Assembly: GCA_026389455.1 (NCBI GenBank)
Contig: JAPLHV010000008.1
Coordinates: 1-35,797, forward strand
Direction: 5' to 3'
Length of the DNA: 35,797 nt
Source of the DNA: Coprothermobacterota bacterium
GTDB lineage: Bacteria > Caldisericota > JANLFM01
This document shows positions 14,348 to 22,459 of this stretch, piece by piece. How positions within the stretch are numbered: the stretch's first letter is position 1; the number at the start of each line of letters is the position of its first letter. Below the pieces are notes generated by a model. That model saw only the letters and a program-made list of their open reading frames with translations, ran no database searches and had not been told where the DNA came from. The translations under genes were made by a program, and so were the position numbers.

Positions 14348-16771
14348 ATGGCCAAGAGGAAGGCGACGACAACGATGAAGTCTGTGCCGGCGCGTACAGC
14401 CAAGGTCAAGCTGCCGCAAGCTGCTCTGTTGCCGGCTTCCAACTCAGCGATGGGGACAGAGTTGAAATCTATCCCCATCGCTGCCAAGGCCAAGCCTAGG
14501 CCCAAGCTTGTCCTCGATCGAAGCGAAGTGACCACCCCTCGAGCGAAGCGAAGGAGCAAGGCACGAGCCAAGCCCACCGCCAAGCGCAAATCGAGATCCC
14601 CTTCTACAGATAAGAGAAAATCGGCGAGTCTCTCCAGCGCCAAGCGAAAGACCAAGGCTGCCTCAGGAGTAAAAGGCAAACAACGTTTCCTCAACCGGGA
14701 GCTGAGCTGGTTGGAATTTAACCAGCGCGTCTTGGAAGAGGCCAAGAATCCCTCTGTCCCCTTGCTGGAGCGATTGAAGTTTCTGGCGATCACCGCCAAC
14801 AACCTGGATGAGTTTTTCATGGTTCGCGTAGGAGGGCTCCAATCGTTGGCGCAGCGAGGCTACGCAGGCCTTGATCCGGCCGGGTACGGCGTAGTGGAAC
14901 AGTTGGCAAAAGTTCTAGCTCGCACCCAGCAGATGGTTCGCGAGCAATACGCCGCCTTCCTGGCAATTGAGGCTCTTCTCGCTGCAGAGGGGCCGGCACG
15001 CCTGCGGAGCTCGCTGTTGTCGCCGGAACAGTCCCGTTTCACCTCCCGTTTCTTCGAGCGGGAACTCTTGCCCCTCTTGACGCCGGTGGCCATCGAAGCG
15101 GAATCGGATTTCCCCACTCTGCCCTCTTTGACCCTTCACCTCTATCTCCGTCTCCAGCCAAAATCGGGCGGCGAGCGCTCGGTCATCTTGACCATACCGC
15201 GCAGCATCCCTCGTTTCGTCACCATTCCGGCGCCTCTAGGCCATGCCTACATGTTGGTAGAGGAGCTGGTGACCCTTTATTTGCAGCGGCTTTTCCCGGG
15301 CGAGGAGGTGCTGGAATCCGTTCCCTTTCGCATCACTCGCAACGCCGACATAGAGTTGAACGAGGATCCCGTGGCGGATCTGCTTCAAGAGATGGAGGAA
15401 TTGCTGGTCGAGCGCATAGCCGGCTCGACGGTTCGGTTGGAAATACTGGAAACTTCTTCCAGCATTGCTATGGAGTTCCTCCAAAGCCGATTCTCCATCG
15501 GCGCCGCGGAGAGCTATCCCGTTCCTGGGCCGCTTGATCTGGCGGCTTTCATGGCTATCAGCCAACTGCCTGGTTTCGACGGCTTGCGAGACGCGCCTTG
15601 GCTTCCACAACCCTCCCCGCAAGTGGATCCGCAGGAGTCACTCTTCTCCGTATTGAGCCGACAAGATATCCTTCTTTTCCACCCCTATGAAAGCTTCGAG
15701 ACGGTGGTGCGCTTCCTGCAAGAGGCTGCGCTGGACCCGGAGGTGTTGGCTATCAAGCAAATCCTCTACCGCACCAGCCGAGAGAGCCCGATCATCGCCG
15801 CCCTGGCCGAAGCAGCCCGGCGAGGGAAGCAAGTGACGGCTATCGTCGAGCTGAAGGCTCGTTTTGACGAAGCTCGCAACATCGACTGGGCACGCGCCTT
15901 GGAGCGGGCAGGAGTTCAGGTGATCTACGGCATCCGCCGCTTGAAGACTCACGCCAAGTTGTGCATTGTCCTGCGCAGGGGGCGGGATGGGATTCGCCGC
16001 TTCTTGCATTTTGGAACCGGGAATTACAACGAGATCACGGCCCAGATTTACAGCGATGTCGGCTATCTGACCAGTGACGATGAGTACGGGATGGACGCCT
16101 CTGCTTTCTTCAATGCCATCACCGGTCTGACCCAGCCCGCCCCCTATCGTTTGCTGGCTTCCGCTCCAAGCGGTTTGCGCGAACGGATCCTGGAGTTGAT
16201 CAGCAGCGAGACGGAGCGATGCCGTCAAGGCCAGAAAGGGTTGATCATGGCCAAGCTGAACTCTTTAGTCGACCCGGACATCATCAAAGCGCTCTGCAAA
16301 GCGTCACAAGCCGGAGTTAAGGTGCTCCTCAATATCCGCGGCATCTGCTGCCTGCGACCCGGATTGCGGAAGGTTTCAGAGAATATCACTGTGGTCAGCG
16401 TCATTGACCGCTTCCTGGAACATGCCCGCATCCTCTATTTCGCCCAAGGCGGGGAGCCCAAGGTGTTCATCTCCAGCGCTGATTGGATGCCGCGCAACTT
16501 GGACCGGCGCATCGAGTTGTTGATCCCCATCCGTGACCCGGCGGCGCAGACCAGGCTGGTCGAGATCCTGCGAGGATTCTTCCAGGACACGGTGAAATCG
16601 TGGCAACTGTTGCCCAACGGTCAGTACGAGCGAGTGCGTCCCGGCCGCAAACGGAAAGTGGCGCGGGCGCAGGAGCTGCTTTATCAACAGGCAGTGGCGG
16701 CTGCCGAACAGTCCCGCCAAGCTGACCGAAACCAATTTCAGCCCTACCGCTCACCCCAAGCGGAGCCCTGA
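14348..16771 (+). CDS. ppk1: Polyphosphate kinase 1 with basic N-terminal extension
   Basis: The 807-residue enzyme transfers the ATP gamma-phosphate to a growing polyphosphate chain. The PPK1 body begins at about residue 112 with RFLNRELSWLEFNQRVL. ILYRTSRESPI, LKARFDEARNIDWA, LKTHAKLCIV (the autophosphorylated His) and HFGTGNYNE follow, and the C-terminal phospholipase-D-like half is complete. The first 110 residues are a Lys/Ala/Arg/Ser-rich tail (AKRKSRSPSTDKRKSA) not usual for PPK1 and reminiscent of histone-H1-like tails; it may bind polyphosphate or nucleic acid. A palindromic element encodes part of that tail. ATG 14348 has no clear Shine-Dalgarno and is likely coupled to ppx. The stop overlaps the start of sixA (ATGA). 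Confidence 0.95.
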   Translation: MAKRKATTTMKSVPARTAKVKLPQAALLPASNSAMGTELKSIPIAAKAKPRPKLVLDRSEVTTPRAKRRSKARAKPTAKRKSRSPSTDKRKSASLSSAKRKTKAASGVKGKQRFLNRELSWLEFNQRVLEEAKNPSVPLLERLKFLAITANNLDEFFMVRVGGLQSLAQRGYAGLDPAGYGVVEQLAKVLARTQQMVREQYAAFLAIEALLAAEGPARLRSSLLSPEQSRFTSRFFERELLPLLTPVAIEAESDFPTLPSLTLHLYLRLQPKSGGERSVILTIPRSIPRFVTIPAPLGHAYMLVEELVTLYLQRLFPGEEVLESVPFRITRNADIELNEDPVADLLQEMEELLVERIAGSTVRLEILETSSSIAMEFLQSRFSIGAAESYPVPGPLDLAAFMAISQLPGFDGLRDAPWLPQPSPQVDPQESLFSVLSRQDILLFHPYESFETVVRFLQEAALDPEVLAIKQILYRTSRESPIIAALAEAARRGKQVTAIVELKARFDEARNIDWARALERAGVQVIYGIRRLKTHAKLCIVLRRGRDGIRRFLHFGTGNYNEITAQIYSDVGYLTSDDEYGMDASAFFNAITGLTQPAPYRLLASAPSGLRERILELISSETERCRQGQKGLIMAKLNSLVDPDIIKALCKASQAGVKVLLNIRGICCLRPGLRKVSENITVVSVIDRFLEHARILYFAQGGEPKVFISSADWMPRNLDRRIELLIPIRDPAAQTRLVEILRGFFQDTVKSWQLLPNGQYERVRPGRKRKVARAQELLYQQAVAAAEQSRQADRNQFQPYRSPQAEP
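14445..14483. repeat. Palindromic GGGGACAGA element inside ppk1
   Basis: A 39-base imperfect palindrome with 19-base arms and two mismatches, centred on G14464 (CAGCGATGGGGACAGAGTT / AAATCTATCCCCATCGCTG). It encodes SAMGTELKSIPIAA within the non-conserved basic tail and keeps the reading frame. The core is the same as at 17314 and 32345 and in the RAYT terminal repeats. Confidence 0.9.
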
Positions 16772-17307
16772 TGAGTGGACAGTGTGTCTACCTGATGCGG
16801 CACGGCATCGCTGAACCGCTGGGCGCTGCGTCTCCCGACGATTTCCATCGCCCCCTCGCACTGCGGGGAAAAGAGCGCACCAAGGAAGTCGCCAACGGCT
16901 TGCTGGCACTCCAGGCGTCCCCCCAGCAAATCGTCAGCAGCCCCTTGCTGCGGAGCGTGGAGACAGCGCAAATCGTTCATTCCACCCTCGAAGTGGAAGC
17001 CCCCCTGGTCCGGTGCGAGCATTTGGCGCCCGGAGGAGACCTGCGCCGGCTTCTCCTCTGGTTGGCCGAGTGGGAGGAGCAAGTTACCCTCTTGGTCGGC
17101 CATTCCCCTGACCTGAGCCGGTTTGCCTCTCTCCTGGTTTCCCCCGTCGAGGAGGTTAGACTGCAGTTCAAACGGGCCGGGGTCTGTCGAATCGACTTTC
17201 CTGGTGCGCCTGCCTTTGGCGAGGGAGCGCTCTGCTGGCTTCTCCCGCCGAGTCTGTTGCGCCGGCTCGGTGATAAAGGGGGGTTCAGTGAGCGAGGAAA
17301 GCGATAA
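16771..17307 (+). CDS. sixA: SixA-type histidine phosphatase
   Basis: The 178-residue protein is a small histidine-phosphatase-superfamily member. VYLMRHGIAEP carries the catalytic RHG near residue 9; SSPLLRSVETAQIV holds the second Arg, and LLVGHSPDLSRF the second catalytic His. SixA acts on phosphohistidine in signal or phosphotransfer proteins; in polyphosphate operons its substrate is unproven. The ATG overlaps the ppk1 stop by one base, and the 3' end overlaps the CHAD gene by 20 bases, so it is translationally coupled on both sides. The length is typical. Confidence 0.88.
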   Translation: MSGQCVYLMRHGIAEPLGAASPDDFHRPLALRGKERTKEVANGLLALQASPQQIVSSPLLRSVETAQIVHSTLEVEAPLVRCEHLAPGGDLRRLLLWLAEWEEQVTLLVGHSPDLSRFASLLVSPVEEVRLQFKRAGVCRIDFPGAPAFGEGALCWLLPPSLLRRLGDKGGFSERGKR

Positions 17308-19129
17308 CCCACTTGGGGGCAGATTTGAAATCTGTCCCCAGGCGGATCGAAGCATCCAGCGCTTTGGAGAGGAAGTATCCGCAGAGAGTTTGGAATGGGC
17401 GCTAGGTTCGCGGCCCGGTTGCCAACTGGAAGAAGAGCGGCATGGACTGTTGCAGGCGATCGATACGACCGACTGGGCGCTCTTCAAGGCCGGCTTGACT
17501 TGTCTCTTCATCGACTGGGGAGAGCATGCGGAACTGCAACTAGACAGCCCCCGGCAGCTAGACAGCGCCCGGCAACTTGACAGCCCCCGGCAGGGTGGTA
17601 CGGTCCAGGGAGAAAGGCAAGGCCTACCCCTGGTCTGGCGTGAAAAACTGGATCATCCTCCTTCATGGCCTTCTCCCTTTCCCGGCACAGAGATCTTTGC
17701 GCTCTTGCGCCTTTTGCTGGAGGGGGAGGAAGTCGCCCCTTGCTGGCAAGCCCATCTTGATGAGCGAACCTACCTACAGACGGTTCCATCCCAGAAGCCC
17801 CTTTCTCTGCAGTTTCGTTCCTTTCAAGCCCTGGCTGCAGAGCCATTAGCCCCCGGCAACTGTACAGCCCCCGGCAGGGCGTCCTGGAAAACCTTCTGCG
17901 CGTTTCGACTGTACGGCAGCGGAGAGGGCGTTGACCTATTAGGGATTGCCGATGATCTGAGCAAAGCTCTTGGCTGGGAAGCGGAGGAGACCGGGCTGCT
18001 GCTTTTCGCTGAAGAGAAAATGGCCTTCTCTGCGCCGCACCCGCGCTGGGATGAGTTGGTTGGCAATAGACAGCCCCTGGCAGGTAGACAGCCCCCGGCA
18101 GGGCGTTCAATACAGGTTCAACTTTTCGACCTCGCCTATGACGTGCTCCGCCAACAAACGGGGCAGCTTCTTTGGCACGAGCCTGGCGCCAGGCTGGGGA
18201 TCGACCCGGAACGCCTCCACGATATGCGTGTGGCCACGCGACGGTTGCGAGCGGCCTTGCGTCTTTTCCAGGAAGTCCTCCCCGCACGAACGGCGACCCA
18301 TCTCCGTAGCGAGTTGAAATGGTTGGGGGCATCCTTGGGGAGGGTGAGGGATCTCGACGTCTATTTGGAACGGGTAGGTGAATTGGGAGCGGCTTTGTCG
18401 CCGGAGAGCAGACCATGGCTGGAGCAGTATCTCAGGCAACTCATCGCAGAGCGGGAGAAGCGGCGAGAGGCGCTCTTGCGCGCGCTCCGCACTCTGCGCT
18501 TCCAGGAGCTTAAAGAGAGCCTCGTGGAAATGATGGAGAAGCGGCCCAAGAGTTGGCAGGACACCCTGCCGGGAGCTGTCCAGTTGCCGGGAGCTGTCCA
18601 GTTGCCGGGAGCTGCCCAGTTGCAGCGGGCGGCGCCGGCCGCCGCTGTTTTGCTGAAGCCTCTTTGGAAGAGGTTTCTCAAGGCAGGAAGAGCGCTTCGA
18701 CTAGATTCTCCCGATGCGGAGATGCATGCTCTGCGGATTCGAGCCAAACGGCTGCGTTACGCCTTGGAGTTCTTCCAGGGCTATTTAAGCATGGAAGGAC
18801 GAGTAAATTCACCTTACCCTGGGGAGGCGGCCAAACGCTGGATTGCCAGGCTGCGGAAGCTGCAGGACATCCTCGGTGAACATCAGGATCTGGTCGTCGG
18901 CCAGGAAACCATCCGCACTCTCTTGCAAAAGGCGGGCAGCGAGCAGGAAGGGCGACAGTACTCTTTCGTCCTTGGTCAGGTTTCCGCTCTCCACGCCCAA
19001 AGGGCTTTGGAGTGCCGAAGGGCTTTTCTCGAAGCATGGCAGGAGCTGGATCGCAAGAGAATTAGACAGCCCCTGGAAAGAGCGCTGAAGAAAGCCGGGA
19101 AACGGAAAGCCGGCCGGCGGTCGCCTTAA
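17288..19129 (+). CDS. CHAD-domain protein with degenerate CYTH-like N-terminus and four in-frame repeat arrays
   Basis: The 613-residue product carries a C-terminal CHAD domain (about residues 280-605). HDMRVATRRLRAALRLF and MHALRIRAKRLRYALEFF are the conserved His/Arg/Lys helices that bind polyphosphate. The N-terminal half (LLQAIDTTDWALFKAGLTC, then a beta-rich stretch) resembles a decayed CYTH domain, which often precedes CHAD; the metal-binding ExExK is not evident. GTG 17288 with an AGGGGGG leader is preferred; the track ORF starts 55 codons earlier, inside sixA. Near the start a palindromic element encodes LGGRFEICPQ. Four separate 18-bp-type arrays are embedded at residues about 84-103, 187-198, 260-273 and 425-446, read in different frames. 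The context indicates a polyphosphate-granule or polyphosphate-binding role. Confidence 0.88.
   Translation: MSEESDNPLGGRFEICPQADRSIQRFGEEVSAESLEWALGSRPGCQLEEERHGLLQAIDTTDWALFKAGLTCLFIDWGEHAELQLDSPRQLDSARQLDSPRQGGTVQGERQGLPLVWREKLDHPPSWPSPFPGTEIFALLRLLLEGEEVAPCWQAHLDERTYLQTVPSQKPLSLQFRSFQALAAEPLAPGNCTAPGRASWKTFCAFRLYGSGEGVDLLGIADDLSKALGWEAEETGLLLFAEEKMAFSAPHPRWDELVGNRQPLAGRQPPAGRSIQVQLFDLAYDVLRQQTGQLLWHEPGARLGIDPERLHDMRVATRRLRAALRLFQEVLPARTATHLRSELKWLGASLGRVRDLDVYLERVGELGAALSPESRPWLEQYLRQLIAEREKRREALLRALRTLRFQELKESLVEMMEKRPKSWQDTLPGAVQLPGAVQLPGAAQLQRAAPAAAVLLKPLWKRFLKAGRALRLDSPDAEMHALRIRAKRLRYALEFFQGYLSMEGRVNSPYPGEAAKRWIARLRKLQDILGEHQDLVVGQETIRTLLQKAGSEQEGRQYSFVLGQVSALHAQRALECRRAFLEAWQELDRKRIRQPLERALKKAGKRKAGRRSP
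17314..17340. repeat. Palindromic GGGGGCAGATTT element at the start of the CHAD gene
   Basis: A 27-base palindrome (TGGGGGCAGATTT-G-AAATCTGTCCCCA) with one G/T mismatch. It lies 26 bases after the GTG start and encodes GGRFEICP in frame. It also overlaps the region just after the sixA stop. Confidence 0.9.
17539..17596 (-). repeat. In-frame 18-bp array 1 of the CHAD gene
   Basis: Three units of TAGACAGCCCCCGGCAGC type, ending in GGCAGGGTGGT. Read in the CHAD frame they give LDSPRQ LDSARQ LDSPRQ. Confidence 0.95.
17847..17880 (-). repeat. In-frame 18-bp array 2 of the CHAD gene
   Basis: Two units (TAGCCCCCGGCAACTG and TACAGCCCCCGGCAGGGCG). Read as LAPGNCTAPGR, a different frame from array 1. 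Confidence 0.9.
18066..18106 (-). repeat. In-frame 18-bp array 3 of the CHAD gene
   Basis: Two units, AGACAGCCCCTGGCAGGT and AGACAGCCCCCGGCAGGG. Read as RQPLAG RQPPAG, a third frame. It sits between the CYTH-like region and the CHAD domain. Confidence 0.92.
18560..18626 (+). repeat. In-frame 18-bp array 4 of the CHAD gene, opposite orientation
   Basis: AGGACACC flank, then three units of CTGCCGGGAGCTGTCCAG type. Read as LPGAVQ LPGAVQ LPGAAQ. The orientation is opposite to the other three arrays of this gene, and it lies within the CHAD domain between its two conserved halves. Confidence 0.95.
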
Positions 19130-19132
19130 ATC

Positions 19133-19650
19133 GGTTCCTTCTCATTTCAAGCGAGTAACCTACCAGCCTGCGGCAGTATGATTCTTCCACGACAATGCGA
19201 TCTTCCCCAAAGAGAACCCTTCAAGCGGTTTAACTAGATAGCCCCCGGCAGGGTGTTCTGAGCTGAATAGCCCCCGGCAGGGTGTTCCGAGCTGAATAGC
19301 CCCCGGCAGGGTGTTCTGAGCTGAATAGCCCCCGGCAGGGTGTTCCGAGCTGAATAGCCCCCGGCAGGGTGTTCCGAGCTGAATAGCCCCCGGCAGGGTG
19401 TTCCGAGCTGAATAGCCCCCGGCAGGGTGTTCTGTGTCGAAGTGGGGCAGATAGCCGCAAGAGAACCACCCTCGAAGTGGCTGCTCCACAGAGCCGTTGG
19501 TTTCCGTCACTTCACTGCAGATGCCGCACTGGGGCGCCACGGTCCCAGGAAAGCCGACGATCTCAGGAGCGGTCTCAATCCCAAGGACGGTCACGATCCC
19601 TGATTTGCCGCACTGGGGCGCCGCAGTCCCAGGAAAGCCGATGATCGCAG
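19133..19650. repeat. Composite dispersed repeat, copy I (noncoding)
   Basis: The block starts with GGTTCCTTCTCATTTCAAG and GTAACCTACCAGCCTGCGGC, contains the 29-bp array, then about 100 bases from TGTTCTGTGTCGAAGTGGGG to GATGCCGCACTGG, and then short repeats of GGTCCCAGGAAAGCCGATG type. The same modules in the same order occur at 32441-32822. No gene is supported in 19130-19702; the minus-strand ORFs are read-through of repeats. Confidence 0.85.
19235..19434 (-). repeat. Tandem array of seven 29-bp units
   Basis: Seven nearly identical head-to-tail copies of a 29-base unit built on AGCCCCCGGCAGGGTGTTCC. The only variation is C/T in the TTCC/TTCT position. Each unit combines the 18-bp repeat core with the AACACC flank that elsewhere appears only once, at the array end. 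There are no spacers, so it is not CRISPR. Confidence 0.97.
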
Positions 19651-19702
19651 AGACCTTCTTTACCCTCAGACTGCCTTGCTCACTCCAATTAAAAATGACG
19701 CT

Positions 19703-21376
19703 TTAGAAACGACCCGAGCGCAGAATTGAGATCACTAACCAGAGACCCATCAGGCCGGCGGCCAAATAGCCGATCATGCCGAAAGCGGGGTAGCCGAAGA
19801 GGAAGGGCCCTTTGTTGGCCAGCACGACGATCGAAGAGCCGATGATCAGCGCAGCGATGACCACGCTGAAAGCGAGGCGGTTGGAGACCTTATCCAAGGT
19901 CTGGATCAGCTTTTCCAGCCCCTTCAACTGCAGCTCGATGCCCAAAGTCCCCTGTTTCAACTTGTTCAGCACCCATTGCAGATCCTTGGGCAGGGTTACA
20001 GCCAAAGAGTAGAGTGATTCGATCAGCTCACGGATGTCTTTGGCCAGATTGCTTGGATTGAATCGGCTCATCGCCAGCTTCCGGGCGAAGGGCTGGGTCA
20101 GGCCGACCATGTCGAAGTTCGGGTCGAGGGTTTCCCCCACCCCCTCAATGGTGATCAAGGTCTTGGCCAGCATGGTCATCTCGGGGGGCATCCGGATCTG
20201 GTAGCGGGCCATCACCTCCAGGAGATCCATCATCGCGTCGCCCAGCTTGAGGGACTTCAGTGATCCGACATAGTAGCGATCCAGCAAATCCTCCAGATCC
20301 CAAGACAGTCGCTGCAGCGGCGCATCTTCCTTGACGGCGCCCAAGGCCACCGCAGCTTGCAGCAAACGCTGGGTGTCGCGCGTGGCGATCCCCACCAGCA
20401 TGCCGGCAATCTGTTCCTTGCTCTCCTTATGCAGCCTGCCAACCATGCCGAAGTCGATGAAGGCCACCCGGTTTCCTTCCAGGGCAAAGAGGTTGCCGGG
20501 ATGAGGGTCGGCGTGAAAGAAGCCGTAGATGAAGATTTGCTTGAGAAAAGCATTTGCCCCGTTGATAGCTAACTGCTTGCGGTCCAACCCGGCTTTTTCC
20601 AATGCTTTGAGATCGGAGATCTTGATCCCCTCCACTCGCTCCATCACCATTACATGTTGGCTGGAGTAGGCGGGAAAGACCTGAGGGATATAGACTGTGG
20701 CATCCCCCTCGAACATTTGGCGGATGCGTTCCGTGTTGCGCGCCTCGATGGTGAAGTCCAGTTCCTTGAGGATCGCCTGGCGGAATTCCTGCACCATCTG
20801 CAACGGGTTATAGGGTTTTAGTTCCTCCACATAACGGTTGGCCAAGCGAGCCAGTTGAGCCAGGATATCCAGATCCTCGTCGATGATCTCTTTGACCCGG
20901 GGCCGCTGCACTTTGACGACCACTTTCTTGCCGTCCAAGAGTATCGCCAGGTGAACCTGAGCAAGGGAGGCGGCTGCCGCCGGCTTGGGTGAGAAGTGGC
21001 GGAAGACCTCCTCCAACGGCTTCTTGAGGTCCGCTTCCACTGCTGTTTTCACTTCTTCGAAAGGGAAGGGGGGAACGTGATCCTGCAGCTTGCGCAACTC
21101 GCTGCAGTAGTGTGGCGGGATCAGGTCGGGCCGGGTAGAGAGGATCTGGCCGAATTTGATGAAGGTCGGCCCCAACTCTTCCAAGACCTTCCGAAAGCGG
21201 ACAGCGGCCGGCACGTCGTGGAGCGCCTTTCCATCGGGGGAGCGGAAGAGGCGGCGGCCCAACCTCGATCGATCCAGGCCGATACGATCGACAAAGGTTC
21301 CGAAACCGTACTTGGCCAAGACGTCAAGGATCTGACCCAGGCGACGGACATTGCGAAAAAAACGGATGCGAGCCAT
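19703..21376 (-). CDS. UbiB/ABC1 (AarF) family atypical kinase
   Basis: The 557-residue protein belongs to the UbiB/ADCK protein-kinase-like family, which supports isoprenoid-quinone lipid metabolism. RKVLEELGPTFIKFGQILSTRPDLIP is the KxGQ-type family motif; AAASLAQVHLA is the Ala-rich loop; VVVKVQRP holds the Lys; FIYGFFHADPHPGNLF and AFIDFGMVGRL are the catalytic and DFG-like motifs. Two C-terminal transmembrane helices (VVIAALIIGSSIVVLA, MIGYLAAGLMGLWLVISIL) anchor it. ATG 21376 has only a weak leader. It lies 78 bases downstream of a phasin-like gene on the same strand, so the two are probably cotranscribed. Confidence 0.94.
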   Translation of the reverse strand: MARIRFFRNVRRLGQILDVLAKYGFGTFVDRIGLDRSRLGRRLFRSPDGKALHDVPAAVRFRKVLEELGPTFIKFGQILSTRPDLIPPHYCSELRKLQDHVPPFPFEEVKTAVEADLKKPLEEVFRHFSPKPAAAASLAQVHLAILLDGKKVVVKVQRPRVKEIIDEDLDILAQLARLANRYVEELKPYNPLQMVQEFRQAILKELDFTIEARNTERIRQMFEGDATVYIPQVFPAYSSQHVMVMERVEGIKISDLKALEKAGLDRKQLAINGANAFLKQIFIYGFFHADPHPGNLFALEGNRVAFIDFGMVGRLHKESKEQIAGMLVGIATRDTQRLLQAAVALGAVKEDAPLQRLSWDLEDLLDRYYVGSLKSLKLGDAMMDLLEVMARYQIRMPPEMTMLAKTLITIEGVGETLDPNFDMVGLTQPFARKLAMSRFNPSNLAKDIRELIESLYSLAVTLPKDLQWVLNKLKQGTLGIELQLKGLEKLIQTLDKVSNRLAFSVVIAALIIGSSIVVLANKGPFLFGYPAFGMIGYLAAGLMGLWLVISILRSGRF

Positions 21377-21454
21377 CTAATTACCCTAGGGTTTCCGAGA
21401 CGTTTTCCCGATCTTCTACAGGCGCGGACCTGGAATTTGCGGGTAGGGGAAGAG

Positions 21455-21787
21455 TTATTCCTCCATCTCCTTCTTTACTTCTTTTACTTCCTTCTTGAGC
21501 GCTTTCTTTAACTCCTCGATCTCCGCTCTCAGTTCAGAGACTTCCTTGCGCGTTGGCAGGCTGGACTTCGCCAGCATCTCTGCGAAGACCTTCTCAGCTT
21601 GCTTGCGGATCTCTTTTTGGGCTTCTTCCCCCTTCTCGATCAATCCCTTGATCAAGCCCGTGCTCTCTTCCTTGCCGATCTCCCCCTGTTTGACCAGGGA
21701 GTCCACCACGGCTTGCGCCTTATCCTTGGTCCAAACGGCCGTGCCCAACCCCAGGTTGAGCAGGTCATCCAATAGCTCTTTCAACAT
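21455..21787 (-). CDS. Phasin-like / polyhydroxyalkanoate-granule-associated coiled-coil protein
   Basis: The 110-residue protein starts LKELLDDLLNLGLGTAVWTKDKAQAVVDSLVKQGEI, as in PhaF/PhaI-type granule-associated proteins. It ends in a long Lys/Glu coiled coil (RAEIEELKKALKKEV). Phasins coat storage granules or act as amphipathic scaffolds. No PHA synthase is in the window, so a PHA role is not shown. In many genomes such a small protein accompanies UbiB-type kinases, as here, and may assist it. ATG 21787 has GGAGGG about 6 nt upstream. Confidence 0.8.
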   Translation of the reverse strand: MLKELLDDLLNLGLGTAVWTKDKAQAVVDSLVKQGEIGKEESTGLIKGLIEKGEEAQKEIRKQAEKVFAEMLAKSSLPTRKEVSELRAEIEELKKALKKEVKEVKKEMEE

Positions 21788-21976
21788 CGTTGCCCTCCGT
21801 TCCTAGCATTCATTATTTCTTCATCTCCTTGCAACGGCTCATTGTAACGACTGTGGCCGGTCTTGGCAAAGAAATCGAACAAGAATCAGCCGAAATTCGG
21901 TAAGAAATCCTACTGAAACCTCTTCCCTTGTCGTCGAATCCGCTATAATAACGATAGATTAGAAAAGGAGGCAAGA

Positions 21977-22363
21977 ATGAACGGTAGGATCGGCAGACTG
22001 CTTGCGCTCGGACTCGTGCTTTTGGCCTTGGTCAGCGGTTGTGGAGGAGAACCTCCCCCGGAGACGCCCACGACTACTTCCGCCACGCCCACTATCACGG
22101 CAAAACCCACCAAAACCCCCACTGTGACGCCAACAACCCCAAAACCTTCTCCCACCGCGAGCAATATCATTAAATTTGTCACCGACGACGAGGTTCGTTT
22201 TCGGGCAAGCCCAAGCACGGACGCGGAGATCTTTCAGACCCTGATGAAGGGCACTGAGGTCCAATTTCTGCAGGTAGAGGGAGAGTGGACCAAGGTTAGC
22301 TTCGAAGGGCAAACCGGCTATATTTTTAGTCTCTACCTCAGTGGGACTGCGCCGGCGCCCTGA
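21977..22363 (+). CDS. SH3b-domain lipoprotein
   Basis: The 128-residue protein has a signal peptide with lipobox LVSGC at about residue 19-23. A Thr/Pro-rich linker (TPTVTPTTPKPSPT) of about 40 residues spans cell-wall distance. One bacterial SH3 domain follows (DDEVRFRASPSTDAEIFQTLMKGTEVQFLQ, WTKVSFEGQTGYIFSLYL). Such domains usually bind peptidoglycan peptides. ATG 21977 is preceded by AAAAGGAGGCAAGA, a strong ribosome site, and TATAAT occurs near 21942. It is monocistronic and divergent from the phasin gene. The physiological partner is unknown. Confidence 0.88.
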   Translation: MNGRIGRLLALGLVLLALVSGCGGEPPPETPTTTSATPTITAKPTKTPTVTPTTPKPSPTASNIIKFVTDDEVRFRASPSTDAEIFQTLMKGTEVQFLQVEGEWTKVSFEGQTGYIFSLYLSGTAPAP

Positions 22364-22401
22364 GCGCGAGCCGTTTCTATCGCTTGATGCATTCCGCGGC
22401 T

Positions 22402-22430
22402 TTGACAGATACTGAGGCCGAGGCTATAAT
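22402..22430 (+). promoter_or_regulatory. Consensus sigma70 promoter of rplU
   Basis: TTGACA (22402-22407), a 17-base spacer and TATAAT (22425-22430): a perfect consensus promoter. Transcription would start near 22437, about 23 bases before the rplU ATG. It probably drives the whole rplU-to-coaE run. Confidence 0.9.
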
Positions 22431-22459
22431 TACAGGACTATCTCAGGGAAGGAACTCGC

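Noticed and set aside
12898-14820. 640-aa minus-strand ORF opposite ppx
   Set aside because: It is a shadow of ppx and the ppk1 start; no motifs, while the plus strand has all family motifs.
19235-19434. CRISPR array
   Set aside because: The units are directly head to tail with no unique spacers, and no cas gene is present.
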